A stretch of 64,000 bases of DNA from Lentzea pudingi (GCF_014646255.1 NZ_BMNC01000002.1:928140-992139), one strand, 5' to 3'. Shown: positions 16,497-27,370, counted from the stretch's first letter. Made by a program: numbers and translations. The notes: generated by a model from the sequence alone, not told the origin.

Positions 16497-16552
16497 GGCC
16501 TGAACTGTACCTCGAATACCACGATCGAAGGTCACCCAAACTAGTTAAGTGC

Positions 16553-17545
16553 CTACCGTGAGTCCGATTGGAACGCCTGCAGAATCTGCTCTGCCGCAAG
16601 GGTGGCGGTGAGCTCTCCGAGGCGGACCTTCTCCTCCAGGGAGGGGGCGAGCGAGCGGACGGCGCCGCTCTCGCGCACCTGCCGCCACAGTTCGTCGTGG
16701 ACCATCATCCAGGTCCAGTCGATCTGCTGACGGCGGCGGCGATCGTCCAGCTCCCCGGCGTCGGTGAGGGTCCGGCGGTGTTCCAGCACGCGGGACCACA
16801 GCTCGTCGAGCCCGGTTCCGGTGAGGCCCGAGCACGTGAGCACCGGCGGGTGCCACAGCGCGTCCGGCGGGCGCAGCAGCTTGAGGGCGCCGGCCAGTTC
16901 GCGTGCGGCCTTGCGGGCGTCCATCTCGTGCTCGCCGTCGGCCTTGTTGACCGCGATGACGTCCGCGAGCTCCAGGATGCCCTTCTTGATGCCCTGCAGC
17001 TGGTCGCCGGTGCGCGCGAGGGTCAGGAACAGCGAGCAGTCCGTCATGTTCGCGACGGCCACCTCGGACTGCCCGACGCCGACGGTCTCGACCAGCACCA
17101 CGTCGAAGCCCGCGGCCTCGACCAGCACGATCGTCTCGCGGGTCGCCTGCGCGACCCCGCCGAGCGTCCCCGACGTCGGAGAGGGCCGGATGAACGCGTT
17201 CTGGTTCACCGACAGCCGTTGCATCCGCGTCTTGTCGCCGAGAATGCTGCCGCCGGTGCGCGTCGAGGACGGGTCGACGGCGAGCACCGCGACCCGGTGG
17301 CCCTGCTCGGTCAGCGTGGTGCCGAGGGCGTCGATGAAGGTCGACTTGCCCACGCCGGGCACCCCGGTGATGCCGACGCGGATCGCGGCGCCCGACTTCG
17401 GCAGCAGTTCGACCAGCAGCTCCTGGGCCTTGGCCCGGTGCTCGGCGCGTGTCGACTCGACGAGCGTGATGGCCCTGGCCAGCACGCCGCGATCGCCGCC
17501 GAGGACGCCTTTCGCGTACTCGGCGACGTCGATGGTCCTAGCCAT
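16553..17545 (-). CDS. meaB: Methylmalonyl-CoA mutase-associated GTPase MeaB
   Basis: A 330-residue P-loop G3E GTPase. The Walker A motif is [12 protein letters not shown], the Mg-binding segment is [22 protein letters not shown] (MeaB/ArgK signature), and the specificity motif is [14 protein letters not shown] is also typical. MeaB gates loading and protects adenosylcobalamin-dependent methylmalonyl-CoA mutase from inactivation. Its start overlaps the mutB stop by 8 bp, so it is translated with its partner. Confidence 0.95.
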   Translation of the reverse strand: MARTIDVAEYAKGVLGGDRGVLARAITLVESTRAEHRAKAQELLVELLPKSGAAIRVGITGVPGVGKSTFIDALGTTLTEQGHRVAVLAVDPSSTRTGGSILGDKTRMQRLSVNQNAFIRPSPTSGTLGGVAQATRETIVLVEAAGFDVVLVETVGVGQSEVAVANMTDCSLFLTLARTGDQLQGIKKGILELADVIAVNKADGEHEMDARKAARELAGALKLLRPPDALWHPPVLTCSGLTGTGLDELWSRVLEHRRTLTDAGELDDRRRRQQIDWTWMMVHDELWRQVRESGAVRSLAPSLEEKVRLGELTATLAAEQILQAFQSDSR

Positions 17546-19676
17546 GGTGTCCGAGCAGGTCCGCGAGCTTCACCAGCAGGTCCTTGGCCGCGTCCGCGAT
17601 CACGGTGCCGGGCGGGAAGATCGCCGACGCACCCGCCGCGTACAGCTCGTCGAAGTCCTGCGGCGGGATGACGCCACCGACGACGATCATGATGTCCTCG
17701 CGGCCGAGCTTCGTGAGTTCTTCTTTGAGTGCGGGGACGAGCGTGAGGTGGCCGGCGGCGAGCGAGGACACGCCGACGATGTGCACGTCGGCCTCGACGG
17801 CCTGGCGCGCGACCTCGTCCGGCGTCTGGAACAGCGGGCCGACGTCGACGTCGAAGCCGAGGTCGGCGAACGCGGTGGCGATGACCTTCTGGCCGCGGTC
17901 GTGGCCGTCCTGGCCCATCTTCGCGACGAGGATGCGGGGCCGGCGTCCTTCCTCTTCGGCGAAGGCCTCGACGACCTCGCGGCAGGCGTCCACGTTGGAC
18001 ACTGAGCCGACCTCCTGCCGGTAGACGCCTGTGATGGTGCGGATCTGGGCGCTGTGCCGACCCCAGACCTTGCCGAGCGACTCGGAGATCTCGCCGACGG
18101 TGGCCTTGGCGCGGGCGGCGTTGATCGCCAGCTCCAGCAGGTTGCCCTCGCCGCTCGTCGCCGCGTTCGTCAGGGCGTCGAGCGCACCGTCCACTGCGGA
18201 CTGATCGCGTTCTTCCTTGAGTCTGCGCAGCTTTTCCAGCTGCTGGGCGCGGACTCCGGCGTTGTCGACCTTGAGGACGTCGATCTGCTCGTCATTGGTG
18301 ACGAGGTACTTGTTGACGCCGATGACGGGCTGACGTCCGGAGTCGATGCGCGCTTGGGTTCTCGCGGCGGCTTCTTCGATGCGCAGCTTCGGGATGCCCT
18401 CGTCGATGGCGCGGGCCATGCCGCCGGCCGCCTCGACCTCGGTGATGTGCTCCCAGGCCTTGGCCGCGAGTTCCGCAGTGAGGCGTTCGACGTAGGCGCT
18501 GCCACCCCACGGGTCGATGACGCGCGTGGTGCCGGATTCCTGCTGCAGCAGCAGCTGCGTGTTGCGGGCGATGCGCGCGGAGAAGTCGGTGGGCAGAGCG
18601 AGGGCTTCGTCGAGTGCGTTGGTGTGCAACGACTGCGTGTGCCCCTGCGTCGCCGCCATCGCTTCGACGCACGTGCGCGCGACGTTGTTGAACACGTCTT
18701 GGGCGGTGAGGGACCAGCCGGACGTCTGGCAGTGCGTGCGCAGGCTCAGGGACTTCTGCGACTTCGGCTCGAAGCCGTTGACCAGCTTGGCCCAGAGCAG
18801 CCGCGCCGCCCGCATCTTCGCGATCTCCATGAAGTAGTTCATGCCGATCGCCCAGAAGAAGCTCAGCCGCGGCGCGAACTTGTCGACGTCCAGCCCGGCC
18901 TCCTTGCCGGCGCGGATGTACTCGACACCGTCCGCGAGCGTGTACGCCAGCTCCAGGTCGGCCGTCGCCCCTGCCTCCTGCATGTGGTAACCGGAGATGG
19001 AGATGGAGTTGTACTTGGGCATGTGCTGGCTCGTGTAGCTGAAGATGTCGGAGATGATCCGCATCGACTGCTTCGGCGGGTAGATGTAGGTGTTGCGGAC
19101 CATGAACTCCTTGAGGATGTCGTTCTGGATCGTCCCCATGAGCTGCTCCGGCTTCACCCCCTGCTCCTCCGCCGCGACCACGAAGAGCGCGAGGATCGGC
19201 AGCACCGCGCCGTTCATCGTCATCGACACCGACATCTTGTCGAGCGGGATACCGTCGAACAGCGTGCGCATGTCGTAGATGGAGTCGATCGCCACGCCGG
19301 CCATGCCGACGTCACCTGCTACCCGCGGGTGGTCCGAGTCGTAGCCGCGGTGGGTGGCGAGGTCGAACGCCACTGAGAGCCCCTTCTGGCCCGCCGCGAG
19401 GTTGCGGCGGTAGAAGGCGTTCGACTCCTCGGCGGTGGAGAAGCCCGCGTACTGGCGGACGGTCCACGGCTGGTTGACGTACATCGTCGGGTACGGGCCG
19501 CGCAGGAACGGCGCGACGCCGGGGTAGGTCTGCAGGAAGTCGAGGCCGTCGGTGTCCTGCGGCCCGTAGACCGGCTTGACCGCGATGCCCTCCGGCGTCT
19601 CCCACGGGGGCAGGTCGGTCTCGTACTTCGCCTGCGGGGTGGGGCCGAGGTCGATGTCCGCGAAGTTGGGGATCAT
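17538..19676 (-). CDS. mutB: Methylmalonyl-CoA mutase large (alpha) subunit
   Basis: A 712-residue catalytic subunit that interconverts methylmalonyl-CoA and succinyl-CoA using adenosylcobalamin. The N-terminal TIM barrel carries [20 protein letters not shown] and [15 protein letters not shown]. The C-terminal cobalamin domain holds the DGHDRG (DxHxxG) base-off motif near MGQDGHDRG, with GVSSLAAGH and the GGVIPPQD glycine loop behind it. The length matches scpA/mutB proteins. It overlaps mutA by ATGA upstream and meaB by 8 bp downstream. Confidence 0.96.
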   Translation of the reverse strand: MIPNFADIDLGPTPQAKYETDLPPWETPEGIAVKPVYGPQDTDGLDFLQTYPGVAPFLRGPYPTMYVNQPWTVRQYAGFSTAEESNAFYRRNLAAGQKGLSVAFDLATHRGYDSDHPRVAGDVGMAGVAIDSIYDMRTLFDGIPLDKMSVSMTMNGAVLPILALFVVAAEEQGVKPEQLMGTIQNDILKEFMVRNTYIYPPKQSMRIISDIFSYTSQHMPKYNSISISGYHMQEAGATADLELAYTLADGVEYIRAGKEAGLDVDKFAPRLSFFWAIGMNYFMEIAKMRAARLLWAKLVNGFEPKSQKSLSLRTHCQTSGWSLTAQDVFNNVARTCVEAMAATQGHTQSLHTNALDEALALPTDFSARIARNTQLLLQQESGTTRVIDPWGGSAYVERLTAELAAKAWEHITEVEAAGGMARAIDEGIPKLRIEEAAARTQARIDSGRQPVIGVNKYLVTNDEQIDVLKVDNAGVRAQQLEKLRRLKEERDQSAVDGALDALTNAATSGEGNLLELAINAARAKATVGEISESLGKVWGRHSAQIRTITGVYRQEVGSVSNVDACREVVEAFAEEEGRRPRILVAKMGQDGHDRGQKVIATAFADLGFDVDVGPLFQTPDEVARQAVEADVHIVGVSSLAAGHLTLVPALKEELTKLGREDIMIVVGGVIPPQDFDELYAAGASAIFPPGTVIADAAKDLLVKLADLLGHHG

Positions 19677-21646
19677 CGCTCCACTCCCAGAAACGCGTAG
19701 GTGTTGGTCAGGATTTCCAGCGCAGGGCAGCCCGTGAAGACGAAGCCGTCGACTTCCGCGTCGGTCTTCTTGCCCGCGAGGAGTACCCGCTCGGCACCGG
19801 CCTGACGCAGCGCCTCGACGGTGGCGACGGCCTGGTCGGCGTAGCTGGTGTCGCTGCCGCAGAGGACCGCGACCCTCGCGCCGGACTCCGTGAACTTCTC
19901 GGCCACCTCGTCGGCGGTTTTGGTCGGGCCGGCGTTGGGGGTGGCGAAGCCGCCGGCGTTGAAGAGGTTGGCGGCGAAGGTGGCGCGGGCGGTGTGGGCG
20001 GCGACCGGGCCGAGGGTGGCGAGGAAGACCTGGGGACGTTCGGGCTGGGCGTCGGCGAGGTCGCGCAGCTCCTCGAAGGCCTGTGCATAACGCACCCGCG
20101 GCAGCCCGAAACTGTCAGACCTGCCTGAGAAACTTGGGATGGGGGGTGGATCCCTCCAGGGGGCCTGCGAGTCGGAATCGATTCCGGGGGCGGGCTCGGC
20201 ACTGGCTGCGGGCACGGCACCAGCTAGCCGCTCGGCACTGGCCGCAGGCACGGCACCAGCCACCGGCCCGGCAACGGGCGCAGGCTCGGCAAGAAGCGCA
20301 GGCTCAGCGCTGGCCGCCGGCTCGGCGAGAGACGCGGACCCGGCATCGGCCACCGGCTCGACAACAGGCACGGGTCCGGCACCACCCGGCCCGGCAACGG
20401 GCACAGGCTCGCGCACCACCGGCTTCTCCCCGAGGTTCGGGAACTCGCTCACCCCCGTGATCGGGTCGCTCCGATCCGCCAGCCGAGCCGACCGCGCCGC
20501 CCACGTGGCAGCGATCCGCGACGCCACCAGCGCCCCAGCCGCAGCAATCCCCCCGGCCCGCTCGATCTCCTGGAACCAAGCCCAGGCCGCCCGAGCCAGC
20601 GAGTCCGTCAGCTGCTCCACGTACCAGGACCCGGCGGCAGGATCGATCACCTCACCGAGGTGCGACTCCTCCAGCAACAGGTTCTGCGTGTTGCGCGCGA
20701 TCCGCCGCGCGAACTCGTCCGGCAAGCCAAGAGCAGCGTCGAAAGGCTGCACGGTCACCGAATCCGCCCCGCCGAGACCGGCGGCCAAAGTCGCGATCGT
20801 CGTGCGCAGCATGTTCACCCACGGGTCGCGGCGGGTCATCATCGCCGACGACGTCACGGCGTGCTGCACCTGAACCGCGTCGACCCCGGACACCTCGGCC
20901 ACCCGCGCCCACAACCGGCGAGCGGCGCGCAGCTTCGCGATCGTCATGAACTGGTCGGCCGTCGCGGCGTAGCGGAACTCCAGCTGCGCGAAAGCCGAAC
21001 CGACCGGCAGGCCAGCCTCGGTCAAGGCGCGCAGGTACGACACCGCCAGCGCGAGAGAGGCGCCCAGTTCCTCGGAGTCGGAGCCGCCGGCGTCGTGAAA
21101 CGGCAGCGCGTCCACCATTACGGTCCGAAGCCCCGGAAAAGCTGAGTGGGCCTGCTTGATGACGTCCAGCGCGTCACCGAAAGGTGTGAGAGCCAGGTTG
21201 CCGCGCACTTCGGATGCCAGCACCGGCGCCTGGTCGTAGATCCGCAGCATCGCGCGCGCCGCGTCCACCGAGCCGTCCAGCACGATCGGTGCGAGGTCGA
21301 GGTAGACGCCTTCCAGCAACCGTTCGAGTGACGCGGCCGGCACGGCGAGCCAGAGGGAGGTGACGCCGCCTTCCAGGTCGTTCATCAGGGCGACCGGATC
21401 GGGAACGGCGTGGCGCTGCCGGACGTCCCAGCCCTGCTTCACCGGGGCGAGCGCGTACGGCTCGAGGGCGTCGTCGAGGGTGTAGAGCGGCTGGAGCTCG
21501 ATGCCGTCGTACGTCTTCGTGACCAGCGAGTCGAAGCTCGCGCCGGTCTTGCGGAGGACGGCGTCGACCAGCTCACGCCACTGTTCCCTCGACGCCGAGG
21601 GGAACTCGTTCGGGCGGAATTCGGCGGTCAATGCCAACTCCATCAT
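19673..21646 (-). CDS. mutA: Methylmalonyl-CoA mutase small (beta) subunit with long Ala/Pro/Glu linker
   Basis: A 657-residue non-catalytic subunit. The degenerate barrel (about residues 1-400) includes [23 protein letters not shown]; the B12-like C-terminal domain (about 515-657) lacks the DxHxxG motif, as expected for the beta subunit. The linker at about 411-489 is a low-complexity run of repeated [12 protein letters not shown] units, which makes the protein longer than I expect for the family. It opens the mutA-mutB-meaB operon; two adjacent ATG codons begin it. Its role is structural support of the catalytic subunit. Confidence 0.93.
   Translation of the reverse strand: MMELALTAEFRPNEFPSASREQWRELVDAVLRKTGASFDSLVTKTYDGIELQPLYTLDDALEPYALAPVKQGWDVRQRHAVPDPVALMNDLEGGVTSLWLAVPAASLERLLEGVYLDLAPIVLDGSVDAARAMLRIYDQAPVLASEVRGNLALTPFGDALDVIKQAHSAFPGLRTVMVDALPFHDAGGSDSEELGASLALAVSYLRALTEAGLPVGSAFAQLEFRYAATADQFMTIAKLRAARRLWARVAEVSGVDAVQVQHAVTSSAMMTRRDPWVNMLRTTIATLAAGLGGADSVTVQPFDAALGLPDEFARRIARNTQNLLLEESHLGEVIDPAAGSWYVEQLTDSLARAAWAWFQEIERAGGIAAAGALVASRIAATWAARSARLADRSDPITGVSEFPNLGEKPVVREPVPVAGPGGAGPVPVVEPVADAGSASLAEPAASAEPALLAEPAPVAGPVAGAVPAASAERLAGAVPAASAEPAPGIDSDSQAPWRDPPPIPSFSGRSDSFGLPRVRYAQAFEELRDLADAQPERPQVFLATLGPVAAHTARATFAANLFNAGGFATPNAGPTKTADEVAEKFTESGARVAVLCGSDTSYADQAVATVEALRQAGAERVLLAGKKTDAEVDGFVFTGCPALEILTNTYAFLGVER
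20180..20416 (-). repeat. Degenerate repeat tract encoding the mutA linker
   Basis: About 237 bp coding for an Ala/Pro/Glu/Val-rich tract. Short units such as AEPA, PVAG and GAVPAASAE recur, and the last unit is duplicated as a block of ten codons. The DNA itself is repetitive, suggesting slippage or unequal exchange inside the interdomain linker. Confidence 0.8.
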
Positions 21647-21795
21647 GCGTTGCAGTGTTACCGACCGGTACCGACACGGCTATGTGAGGTTCACCGCCGT
21701 TAACGATGCAGTCGGGGTCCGACGGGGAGAGTGTCCCCGACCGCGGCCGGCGGGACCAAAGAAGTGCACCCCGATCTGTCAGGAAGAATGGGAAC

Positions 21796-23433
21796 GTGGA
21801 GAACGTTGGCCAGGATCGCTTGATCGCGGCTCGGTACCGGCTGCTGCACCTGCTGGGTCAGGGCTCGATGGGCACGGTCTGGGCCGCCCACGACGAGGTG
21901 CTCCGCCGCCAGGTCGCGGTCAAGGGGATCCTCCGGCCGCCCGGCATGCCCGACGCCGAGGCCGAGCAGTTGCGCGAACGGACGATGCGCGAGGCACGTG
22001 CCGTCGCCGCGCTCTCCCACCCGAACCTCGTGACGCTCTACGACGTCGTGCAGCACGAAGGCGACCCGTACGTCGTGATGGAGATCGTGCCGTCACGCAG
22101 CCTCGGCGAGGTGCTGCAGGAACAGGGCTGCCTCACCGAGAAGCAGGGCGCTGCGGTGCTGGACGCGATCGCGGCGGCGCTGGCCTCGGCGCACCGGGCC
22201 GGCATCACGCACCGCGACGTGAAGCCCGGCAACGTGCTCATCGCGGACGACGGCCGCGTCAAGCTCACCGACTTCGGCATCGCGCGCAACGTCGCCGAGG
22301 CCACCATGACCGCGCGCGGCATCACGCTCGGCACGCCCGCCTACATCGCGCCCGAGGTGGCGCAGGGCGGGGACGTGTCGGCGGCCGCGGACAGGTGGTC
22401 GCTGGGCGCGACGATGTGGGCCGCGATGGCCGGCGAACCGCCGTACGTGGGCAAGAACGTCATGCAAACGATCAACGCGGTGATCAACGGCGACGTCCCG
22501 GTGCCCGCGGGCGCCGGTCGGCTGGCACCGGTGATCAGCGGTTTGATGCGCAAGGACCCGACCGAACGGCTGTCGCTCGTCGACGTGCGCAAGCAGGTCT
22601 ACCCGCTGCTGCCGGAGCCGGGCACGGACGCGTTCGAGATCCGCGAGTCGGTGCAGGTGCCGATCGTCGTGCGCCCCAAGCCGAAGATCGAACCGGACGC
22701 GCCGCTGGCCGACGACCCGGGCCCGCTGCCGTTCCTCGTGACGAGGCCGACCGCTCCCCCTGCCCGCCGAGGCCGGGTGGCCACGGCGTTCGTGCTGGTC
22801 GCGGCCGCACTGCTGTTCATCGCGGGCTCGGGCGGAGGGTTCGCGCTGACCAGGTACGCCGCGGGAGCGTCCCTGCTGCCGCCGACCGAGCAGACGCTGC
22901 CCACCCTGCCGACCCTGCCCACCTCGGCGACGCTCGAGCCCCGCACCGCGTCGGCCGTGCTGGCGAACGGCGAGCAGGGCGGCAAGTTCACGCTGCACGT
23001 CGAGAAGAGCTGGTCCACCTACGCCGAGCAGCGCGCGGGCGACCAGCGGTTGCCGGCCTCGGCGATGGTGCACTTCGTGTCCGGGAGCGGCGCGTACGAG
23101 GTGACGGTGCAGCGGTTCCCCGAGTACTACCCGAAGCGCGACATCAAGCTGTACACCGCGGGGGTGCAGGGGCGCTGGCCCGGCAGGTTCTTCGGCGGCG
23201 AGATGGTGCCGACGCCGGACCTGGCGGGGCCGCGCAAGGAGGCCAGCGTCCAGTTCATCTACAAGACGGTCGAGGGCGACGAACCCACGGCGCTGCGCCG
23301 GTCGCACTTCTCCCGCGTGCTGCCCTACGGCAACGACCTGTGGGTGGTGGAGGTCGTGGTGCCGACCGAGCAGGAGGACGAGGCGAGAGCCCGCCTCTTC
23401 GATGCGATCGCCTCCACCTTCGCCCCGGTGTAA
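21796..23433 (+). CDS. Membrane-anchored Ser/Thr protein kinase
   Basis: A 545-residue Hanks-type kinase. The glycine loop is GQGSMGTVW, followed by catalytic Lys43 in VAVKG, the catalytic loop HRDVKPGN (Asp141), TDFGIAR, and APE in TPAYIAPEV. A proline-rich juxtamembrane segment precedes one transmembrane helix (about 329-349). The extracytoplasmic domain of about 190 residues has no PASTA repeats and no family I recognise. The GTG start at 21796 follows AGGAAG; an ATG at 21706 is possible but adds a non-conserved leader. It diverges from mutA. The ligand and targets are unknown. Confidence 0.88.
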   Translation: MENVGQDRLIAARYRLLHLLGQGSMGTVWAAHDEVLRRQVAVKGILRPPGMPDAEAEQLRERTMREARAVAALSHPNLVTLYDVVQHEGDPYVVMEIVPSRSLGEVLQEQGCLTEKQGAAVLDAIAAALASAHRAGITHRDVKPGNVLIADDGRVKLTDFGIARNVAEATMTARGITLGTPAYIAPEVAQGGDVSAAADRWSLGATMWAAMAGEPPYVGKNVMQTINAVINGDVPVPAGAGRLAPVISGLMRKDPTERLSLVDVRKQVYPLLPEPGTDAFEIRESVQVPIVVRPKPKIEPDAPLADDPGPLPFLVTRPTAPPARRGRVATAFVLVAAALLFIAGSGGGFALTRYAAGASLLPPTEQTLPTLPTLPTSATLEPRTASAVLANGEQGGKFTLHVEKSWSTYAEQRAGDQRLPASAMVHFVSGSGAYEVTVQRFPEYYPKRDIKLYTAGVQGRWPGRFFGGEMVPTPDLAGPRKEASVQFIYKTVEGDEPTALRRSHFSRVLPYGNDLWVVEVVVPTEQEDEARARLFDAIASTFAPV

Positions 23434-23522
23434 GCCGTGTCCCGAGGGTCCGTCAGCGATAGCCGCGCCCGAGAGGGTTTCGGACGTGACTCTCATCGGA
23501 CAGACCCTCAGGACACGGCTTA
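23431..23522. repeat. 92-bp TA-bounded inverted-repeat element
   Basis: The first 23 bases (from TAAGCCGTGTCC) and the last 23 are inverted repeats with two mismatches, enclosing about 46 bp. Both ends start with TA. The left end supplies the TAA stop codon of the kinase gene. It could be a MITE-like insertion (TA target duplication, as in IS630/Tc1 elements) or simply a long terminator stem. Confidence 0.6.
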
Positions 23523-23532
23523 AGCTCTCGCG

Positions 23533-24324
23533 GTGACTCCAGAAGAGCTGGCCGGCAAGGCCGCGGAAGAGATCCAGAGCCGCACCGGCAACGAGAAGCA
23601 CGACATCGCCATCGTGCTGGGCTCCGGCTGGCGACCCGCCGCCGACGTGATCGGCGAACCGGTCACCGAGATTCCGGTGGGCGAGCTGACGGGCTTCGAG
23701 GCGCCGACCGCGCTCGGCCACGGCGGCACCATCCGTTCCGTCGAGGTCGGTGGCAAGAAGGTCCTCGTCGTCCTCGGCCGCACCCACGGCTACGAGGGCA
23801 AGGGCGTCCAGAAGGTCGTGCACGCCGTGCGCACCGTGGCTGCCGCGGGCGTGTCGAGCGTCGTGCTGACGAACGCGGCCGGTGGGCTGCGGCAGGGCAT
23901 GTCCGTCGGGCAGCCGGTGCTGATCTCCGACCACCTCAACCTGACCGCGGTGTCGCCGCTGGTCGGCGCGCGGTTCGTGGACCTCACGGACCTGTACTCG
24001 CCGCGGCTGCGCAAGGTCGCGCAGGAGATCGACTCCTCGCTGGAGGAGGGCGTGTACGCGGGGCTGCCGGGGCCGCACTTCGAGACGCCCGCCGAGATCC
24101 GGATGCTGCGCACGATGGGCGCGGACCTGGTCGGCATGTCGACGGTGCACGAGGCGATCGCCGCGCGGGCCGAGGGCGTCGAGGTGTTCGGGTTGTCGCT
24201 GGTCACGAACCTCGCGGCGGGCATCACCGGTGAGCCGCTGAACCACCAGGAGGTGCTGGAGGCCGGTGCCGCCGCCGCTCAGCGCATGGGCACGCTGCTG
24301 CGCGAGCTGGTGGACAGGGCATGA
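23533..24324 (+). CDS. punA: Purine nucleoside phosphorylase (trimeric type)
   Basis: A 263-residue enzyme that phosphorolyses inosine and guanosine (and the deoxy forms) to base plus ribose-1-phosphate. Motifs are IVLGSGW near residue 28, [34 protein letters not shown] and [11 protein letters not shown] (substrate Met/Thr loop). The length is typical of the trimeric family. GTG 23533 has no clear Shine-Dalgarno and sits just after the 92-bp inverted repeat, so a leaderless or coupled start is possible. It overlaps the downstream mutase by ATGA. Confidence 0.93.
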   Translation: MTPEELAGKAAEEIQSRTGNEKHDIAIVLGSGWRPAADVIGEPVTEIPVGELTGFEAPTALGHGGTIRSVEVGGKKVLVVLGRTHGYEGKGVQKVVHAVRTVAAAGVSSVVLTNAAGGLRQGMSVGQPVLISDHLNLTAVSPLVGARFVDLTDLYSPRLRKVAQEIDSSLEEGVYAGLPGPHFETPAEIRMLRTMGADLVGMSTVHEAIAARAEGVEVFGLSLVTNLAAGITGEPLNHQEVLEAGAAAAQRMGTLLRELVDRA

Positions 24325-25922
24325 GCCTGACGCCGGCCCTGCGCGACGCGACGTTCCGGTGGATCGCCGACGACCCGTCCGACGCGACGCGCACCGAACT
24401 GCAGGGCGTGCTGGCGCGGGCGATGGGCGGCGACGCCGGCGCGTTGGAGGACCTCGAAGACCGCATGGCCGGTCCGCTGACGTTCGGCACTGCCGGGCTG
24501 CGCGGGCCGGTGCGGGCGGGCACGAACGGCATGAACGTCGCCACGGTGGTCCGCACGACCGCCGGGGTGGCGGCGTGGCTCGGGTCCCCCGGGCTGGTGT
24601 TCGTCGGGCGCGACGCGCGGCACGGCTCGGAGGAGTTCGCCACCGCGGCGGCCGAGGTGATGGCGGCCGCGGGGTTCGACGTGCGGGTGCTGCCGGGGCC
24701 GTTGCCGACGCCGGTGCTTGCCTACCTCGTGCGCGCACATGGTGCGGTGGCGGGGATCCAGATCACCGCGTCGCACAACCCGCCCGCCGACAACGGGTAC
24801 AAGCTCTACCTGACCGGTGGATCGCAGATCGTGCCGCCTTCGGACGGTGAGATCGAGAAGGCGATCGAGGCGGTGCCGGCCGCGGTGTCGGTGCCCCGGA
24901 ACTTCACCTACACCACGGTGTCCGACGCCGAGGTGGACGCGTACCTGGATCAGGTGGCGTCGCTGCCGCGCGGGAACTCGCGGGAGCTGAAGATCGCGCT
25001 GACGCCGATGCACGGCGTGGGCGGCGCGTTCGCCGTGGAAGCGTTGCGGCGCGCGGGTTTCACCGACGTGCACGTGGTGCGGTCGCAGGCGGTGCCGGAT
25101 CCGGACTTCCCGACCGTGGTGTTCCCGAACCCGGAGGAGCCCGGCGCGTCCGACGAGCTGCTCGCCCTTGCGGCGTCGGTGGACGCGGACCTGGCCATCG
25201 CGCTGGACCCGGACGCGGACCGGTGCGCGCTGGGCGTTCGCGACGGCGACACGTGGCGGATGCTGCGCGGCGACGAGACGGGCGTGCTGCTCGGCTCGCT
25301 CGTGCTGTCGACTACGGAGTCCACGGATCCGTTGGTGGCAACGACGATCGTGTCGTCGTCGCTGCTGAAGTCGATCGCGGCCGCGCACGGTGCCCGGTAC
25401 GCGGAGACCCTCACGGGCTTCAAGTGGCTGGCACGCGCGGGCGAGGGCTTGGTGTTCGCCTACGAGGAAGCGCTCGGCAACTGCGTCGACCCGGAGCACG
25501 TCGCCGACAAGGACGGCATCTCGGCCGCCGTCGTCGCCGCTGACCTGGCCGCCGGGCTGAAGGCGTCCGGGCGCACGTTGCTGGACGCGCTGGACCAGCT
25601 CGCGGCGGACCACGGCCTGCACCTGACGGACCAGGTCTCCTTGCGGTACACCGATCTGAGTCTGATCGGCGCCACGATGGCCCGCCTGCGCGCGAACCCG
25701 CCGGCGGACTTCGCGTCCGAGGACCTGCTGCCCGGCGCGGACGTGCTGCGCTGGACGGCCGGCGGGATGCGCGTGATCGTGCGCCCGTCCGGCACCGAAC
25801 CGAAGCTCAAGGCGTACCTCGAGGTCGTCGAGCCGGTCACGGACGGACTGGAGTCCGCCCGTGCGTCAGGCCGGGCCCGGCTGGCTGAACTGCGTGAACG
25901 GGTGACCGCGCTCGTCAGCTAG
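24321..25922 (+). CDS. Phosphosugar mutase (PmmB-like, alpha-D-phosphohexomutase family)
   Basis: A 533-residue enzyme with the four-domain phosphohexomutase signature: substrate-entry [11 protein letters not shown], the phosphoserine loop [17 protein letters not shown], the Mg loop ALDPDADRC, sugar-binding YEEALG, and the phosphate-binding [12 protein letters not shown]. Its start overlaps the nucleoside phosphorylase stop by four bases. That coupling suggests it converts (deoxy)ribose-1-phosphate to the 5-phosphate, a phosphopentomutase role seen in this subfamily; phosphomannomutase or phosphoglucomutase activity is equally compatible with sequence. It corresponds in position to mycobacterial pmmB. 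Confidence 0.88.
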   Translation: MSLTPALRDATFRWIADDPSDATRTELQGVLARAMGGDAGALEDLEDRMAGPLTFGTAGLRGPVRAGTNGMNVATVVRTTAGVAAWLGSPGLVFVGRDARHGSEEFATAAAEVMAAAGFDVRVLPGPLPTPVLAYLVRAHGAVAGIQITASHNPPADNGYKLYLTGGSQIVPPSDGEIEKAIEAVPAAVSVPRNFTYTTVSDAEVDAYLDQVASLPRGNSRELKIALTPMHGVGGAFAVEALRRAGFTDVHVVRSQAVPDPDFPTVVFPNPEEPGASDELLALAASVDADLAIALDPDADRCALGVRDGDTWRMLRGDETGVLLGSLVLSTTESTDPLVATTIVSSSLLKSIAAAHGARYAETLTGFKWLARAGEGLVFAYEEALGNCVDPEHVADKDGISAAVVAADLAAGLKASGRTLLDALDQLAADHGLHLTDQVSLRYTDLSLIGATMARLRANPPADFASEDLLPGADVLRWTAGGMRVIVRPSGTEPKLKAYLEVVEPVTDGLESARASGRARLAELRERVTALVS

Positions 25923-26250
25923 CGACAGCGATCGCGAGGCACAGCGCGGCCAGGACAAAACCCCCGCCGGCCACGAAGTAGGCCCTTCTGGTCGGCGGGG
26001 ACACCGCGTTGCGGCGCCCCTCGGTGACCGCCGCGACGGCGATCCGCCCGAAGATGTACGCGATCGCGCAGAGCCCCACACCGAGTCCGAACAACATCGT
26101 GTTGACGTCCCACGGGCTGTGGTCGAACCCCGGCCACACGGACGCGAACAGAGGTCCGATCCCGATCATCCCGATCGCGACGGCAAGGCCGAAACCCCAG
26201 GTGATGCGGCGCTGACGAGGACTGGTGTGCATTAGGGCGGTGGTCTTCAT
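25915..26250 (-). CDS. Small integral membrane protein, unknown
   Basis: A 111-residue protein with a strong GGAGGG upstream of ATG 26250. It has three hydrophobic segments (about residues 15-40, 50-75 and 90-111) and a basic loop (GRRNAVSPPTRRA). I recognise no family. Its stop overlaps the end of the convergent mutase gene by 8 bp, and it lies 21 bp behind the methyltransferase gene, probably as an operon partner. Confidence 0.65.
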   Translation of the reverse strand: MKTTALMHTSPRQRRITWGFGLAVAIGMIGIGPLFASVWPGFDHSPWDVNTMLFGLGVGLCAIAYIFGRIAVAAVTEGRRNAVSPPTRRAYFVAGGGFVLAALCLAIAVAS

Positions 26251-26271
26251 GGTCCCTCCTGTGTACACCTT

Positions 26272-26898
26272 TCAGGACGCGCTTCCGGCAGCAGGGTTCC
26301 GTTTGCTCATCAACAAGAAAGCCTGCGGCCCGCCTTCGTCCACACCCTTCTGACGTTGCAACCGTGCCACTTCGTTGAACCCGGCCTCGGTCGCGTTGGT
26401 CACGAGTTCGTCGATGTCGTGCCAGTGGACGTGGAGGTCCACGTCGTGGCCGTACGCGTAGGTCAGGCGTTTCTGCTGGTCACCCAGTTTGAAGGCGTGC
26501 AACAGGTGTCCGCCAGGCCTGAGGACCCGGAAGAACTCCTGCCACGGCACGTCTCGGGCGGGCATGTGGACCGTGGAGTACCAGACGACGGCGCCGCCGA
26601 GGCTGTCGTCCTCCAGGTCCAGGTTCGTCATGTCGCCCTGGGTGAACGTGAGGTGCGGGTACAGCTTTCTCGCCTGGTCGAGCATGCCGTCGGAGAGGTC
26701 GACGCCTGAGGCGTCGAGGCCCAGTTCGTGGAGGTGCTGGGTGATGCGGCCGGTTCCGCAGCCGATGTCCGCCACCGGGCCCTCCGTGAGCTCGGCGAAC
26801 GCGCGCATGATCGCGGCGTCGAGCGGGCGGCCGTCGTGCGCGTCCGGGATGAGGCGGGCGTAGTCAGCGGCGACGAGGTCGTAGGAGGCGCGGGTCAC
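26272..26898 (-). CDS. Class I SAM-dependent methyltransferase
   Basis: A 208-residue protein starting at GTG 26898 with VTRASYDLVAADYARL. The SAM-binding glycine loop VADIGCGTGRITQHL, followed by acidic SGVDLS and TQGDMTNL, shows the Rossmann methyltransferase fold (methyltransferase-11/25 type). The substrate is unknown. The frame remains open upstream into the divergent flavoprotein gene, but the conserved fold starts here. Only 7 bp separate this start from the first start codon on the other strand, so leaderless or overlapping transcripts are implied. Confidence 0.82.
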   Translation of the reverse strand: MTRASYDLVAADYARLIPDAHDGRPLDAAIMRAFAELTEGPVADIGCGTGRITQHLHELGLDASGVDLSDGMLDQARKLYPHLTFTQGDMTNLDLEDDSLGGAVVWYSTVHMPARDVPWQEFFRVLRPGGHLLHAFKLGDQQKRLTYAYGHDVDLHVHWHDIDELVTNATEAGFNEVARLQRQKGVDEGGPQAFLLMSKRNPAAGSAS

Positions 26899-26905
26899 GG
26901 ACGTT

Positions 26906-27370
26906 ATGTTGCTCGGCGTGTCCAGGTTGTTGATCGTCCACCACACGCCGTCGCCCGCTCTCCAGGCGATGTTCGAGGCCGTGCTCGCCGGCGCCTCCAC
27001 TCCCGAGATCGAGGGCGTCGAACTCGTCCGCCGTGCCGCGTTGTCCACAACCGCTGTGGATGTCCTGGAGGCCGACGGCTACCTGCTGGGCACGCCCGCG
27101 AACCTCGGCTACATGAGCGGCGCGTTGAAGCACTTCTTCGACACCGTCTACTACCCGTGTCTCGATTCCACGCGTGGCCGGCCGTTCGGGCTTTACGTGC
27201 ACGGCAACAACGACACGACCGGGGCGGTGCGCAGCGTGGAGACCGCCACGACCGGGTTGGGCTGGGAGAAGGCGGCGCAGCACGTGGTCGTCACGGGTGA
27301 GCCGGCCAAGACCGATCTCCAGGCGTGCTGGGAGCTCGGGGCCACCGTTGCGGCCCAGTTGTCCACATGA
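26906..27370 (+). CDS. Flavodoxin/NAD(P)H-dependent FMN reductase-like protein
   Basis: A 154-residue flavoprotein-fold protein. It has the phosphate-binding-like N-terminal strand and loop LLIVHHTPSPALQAM, the middle flavin loop DGYLLGTPANLGYMSGALKHFFD, and the GLYVHGNNDTTGA segment. These are features of WrbA/NADPH-dependent FMN reductase relatives. GTG 26918 is an equally plausible start. It is divergent from the methyltransferase with almost no spacer. Two TTGTCCACA sequences lie in or at the end of its coding region. Confidence 0.78.
   Translation: MLLGVSRLLIVHHTPSPALQAMFEAVLAGASTPEIEGVELVRRAALSTTAVDVLEADGYLLGTPANLGYMSGALKHFFDTVYYPCLDSTRGRPFGLYVHGNNDTTGAVRSVETATTGLGWEKAAQHVVVTGEPAKTDLQACWELGATVAAQLST

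Noticed and set aside
22093..24738. 880-codon minus-strand frame across the kinase and punA genes
   Set aside because: Low-complexity antisense translation; both plus-strand genes are well supported.
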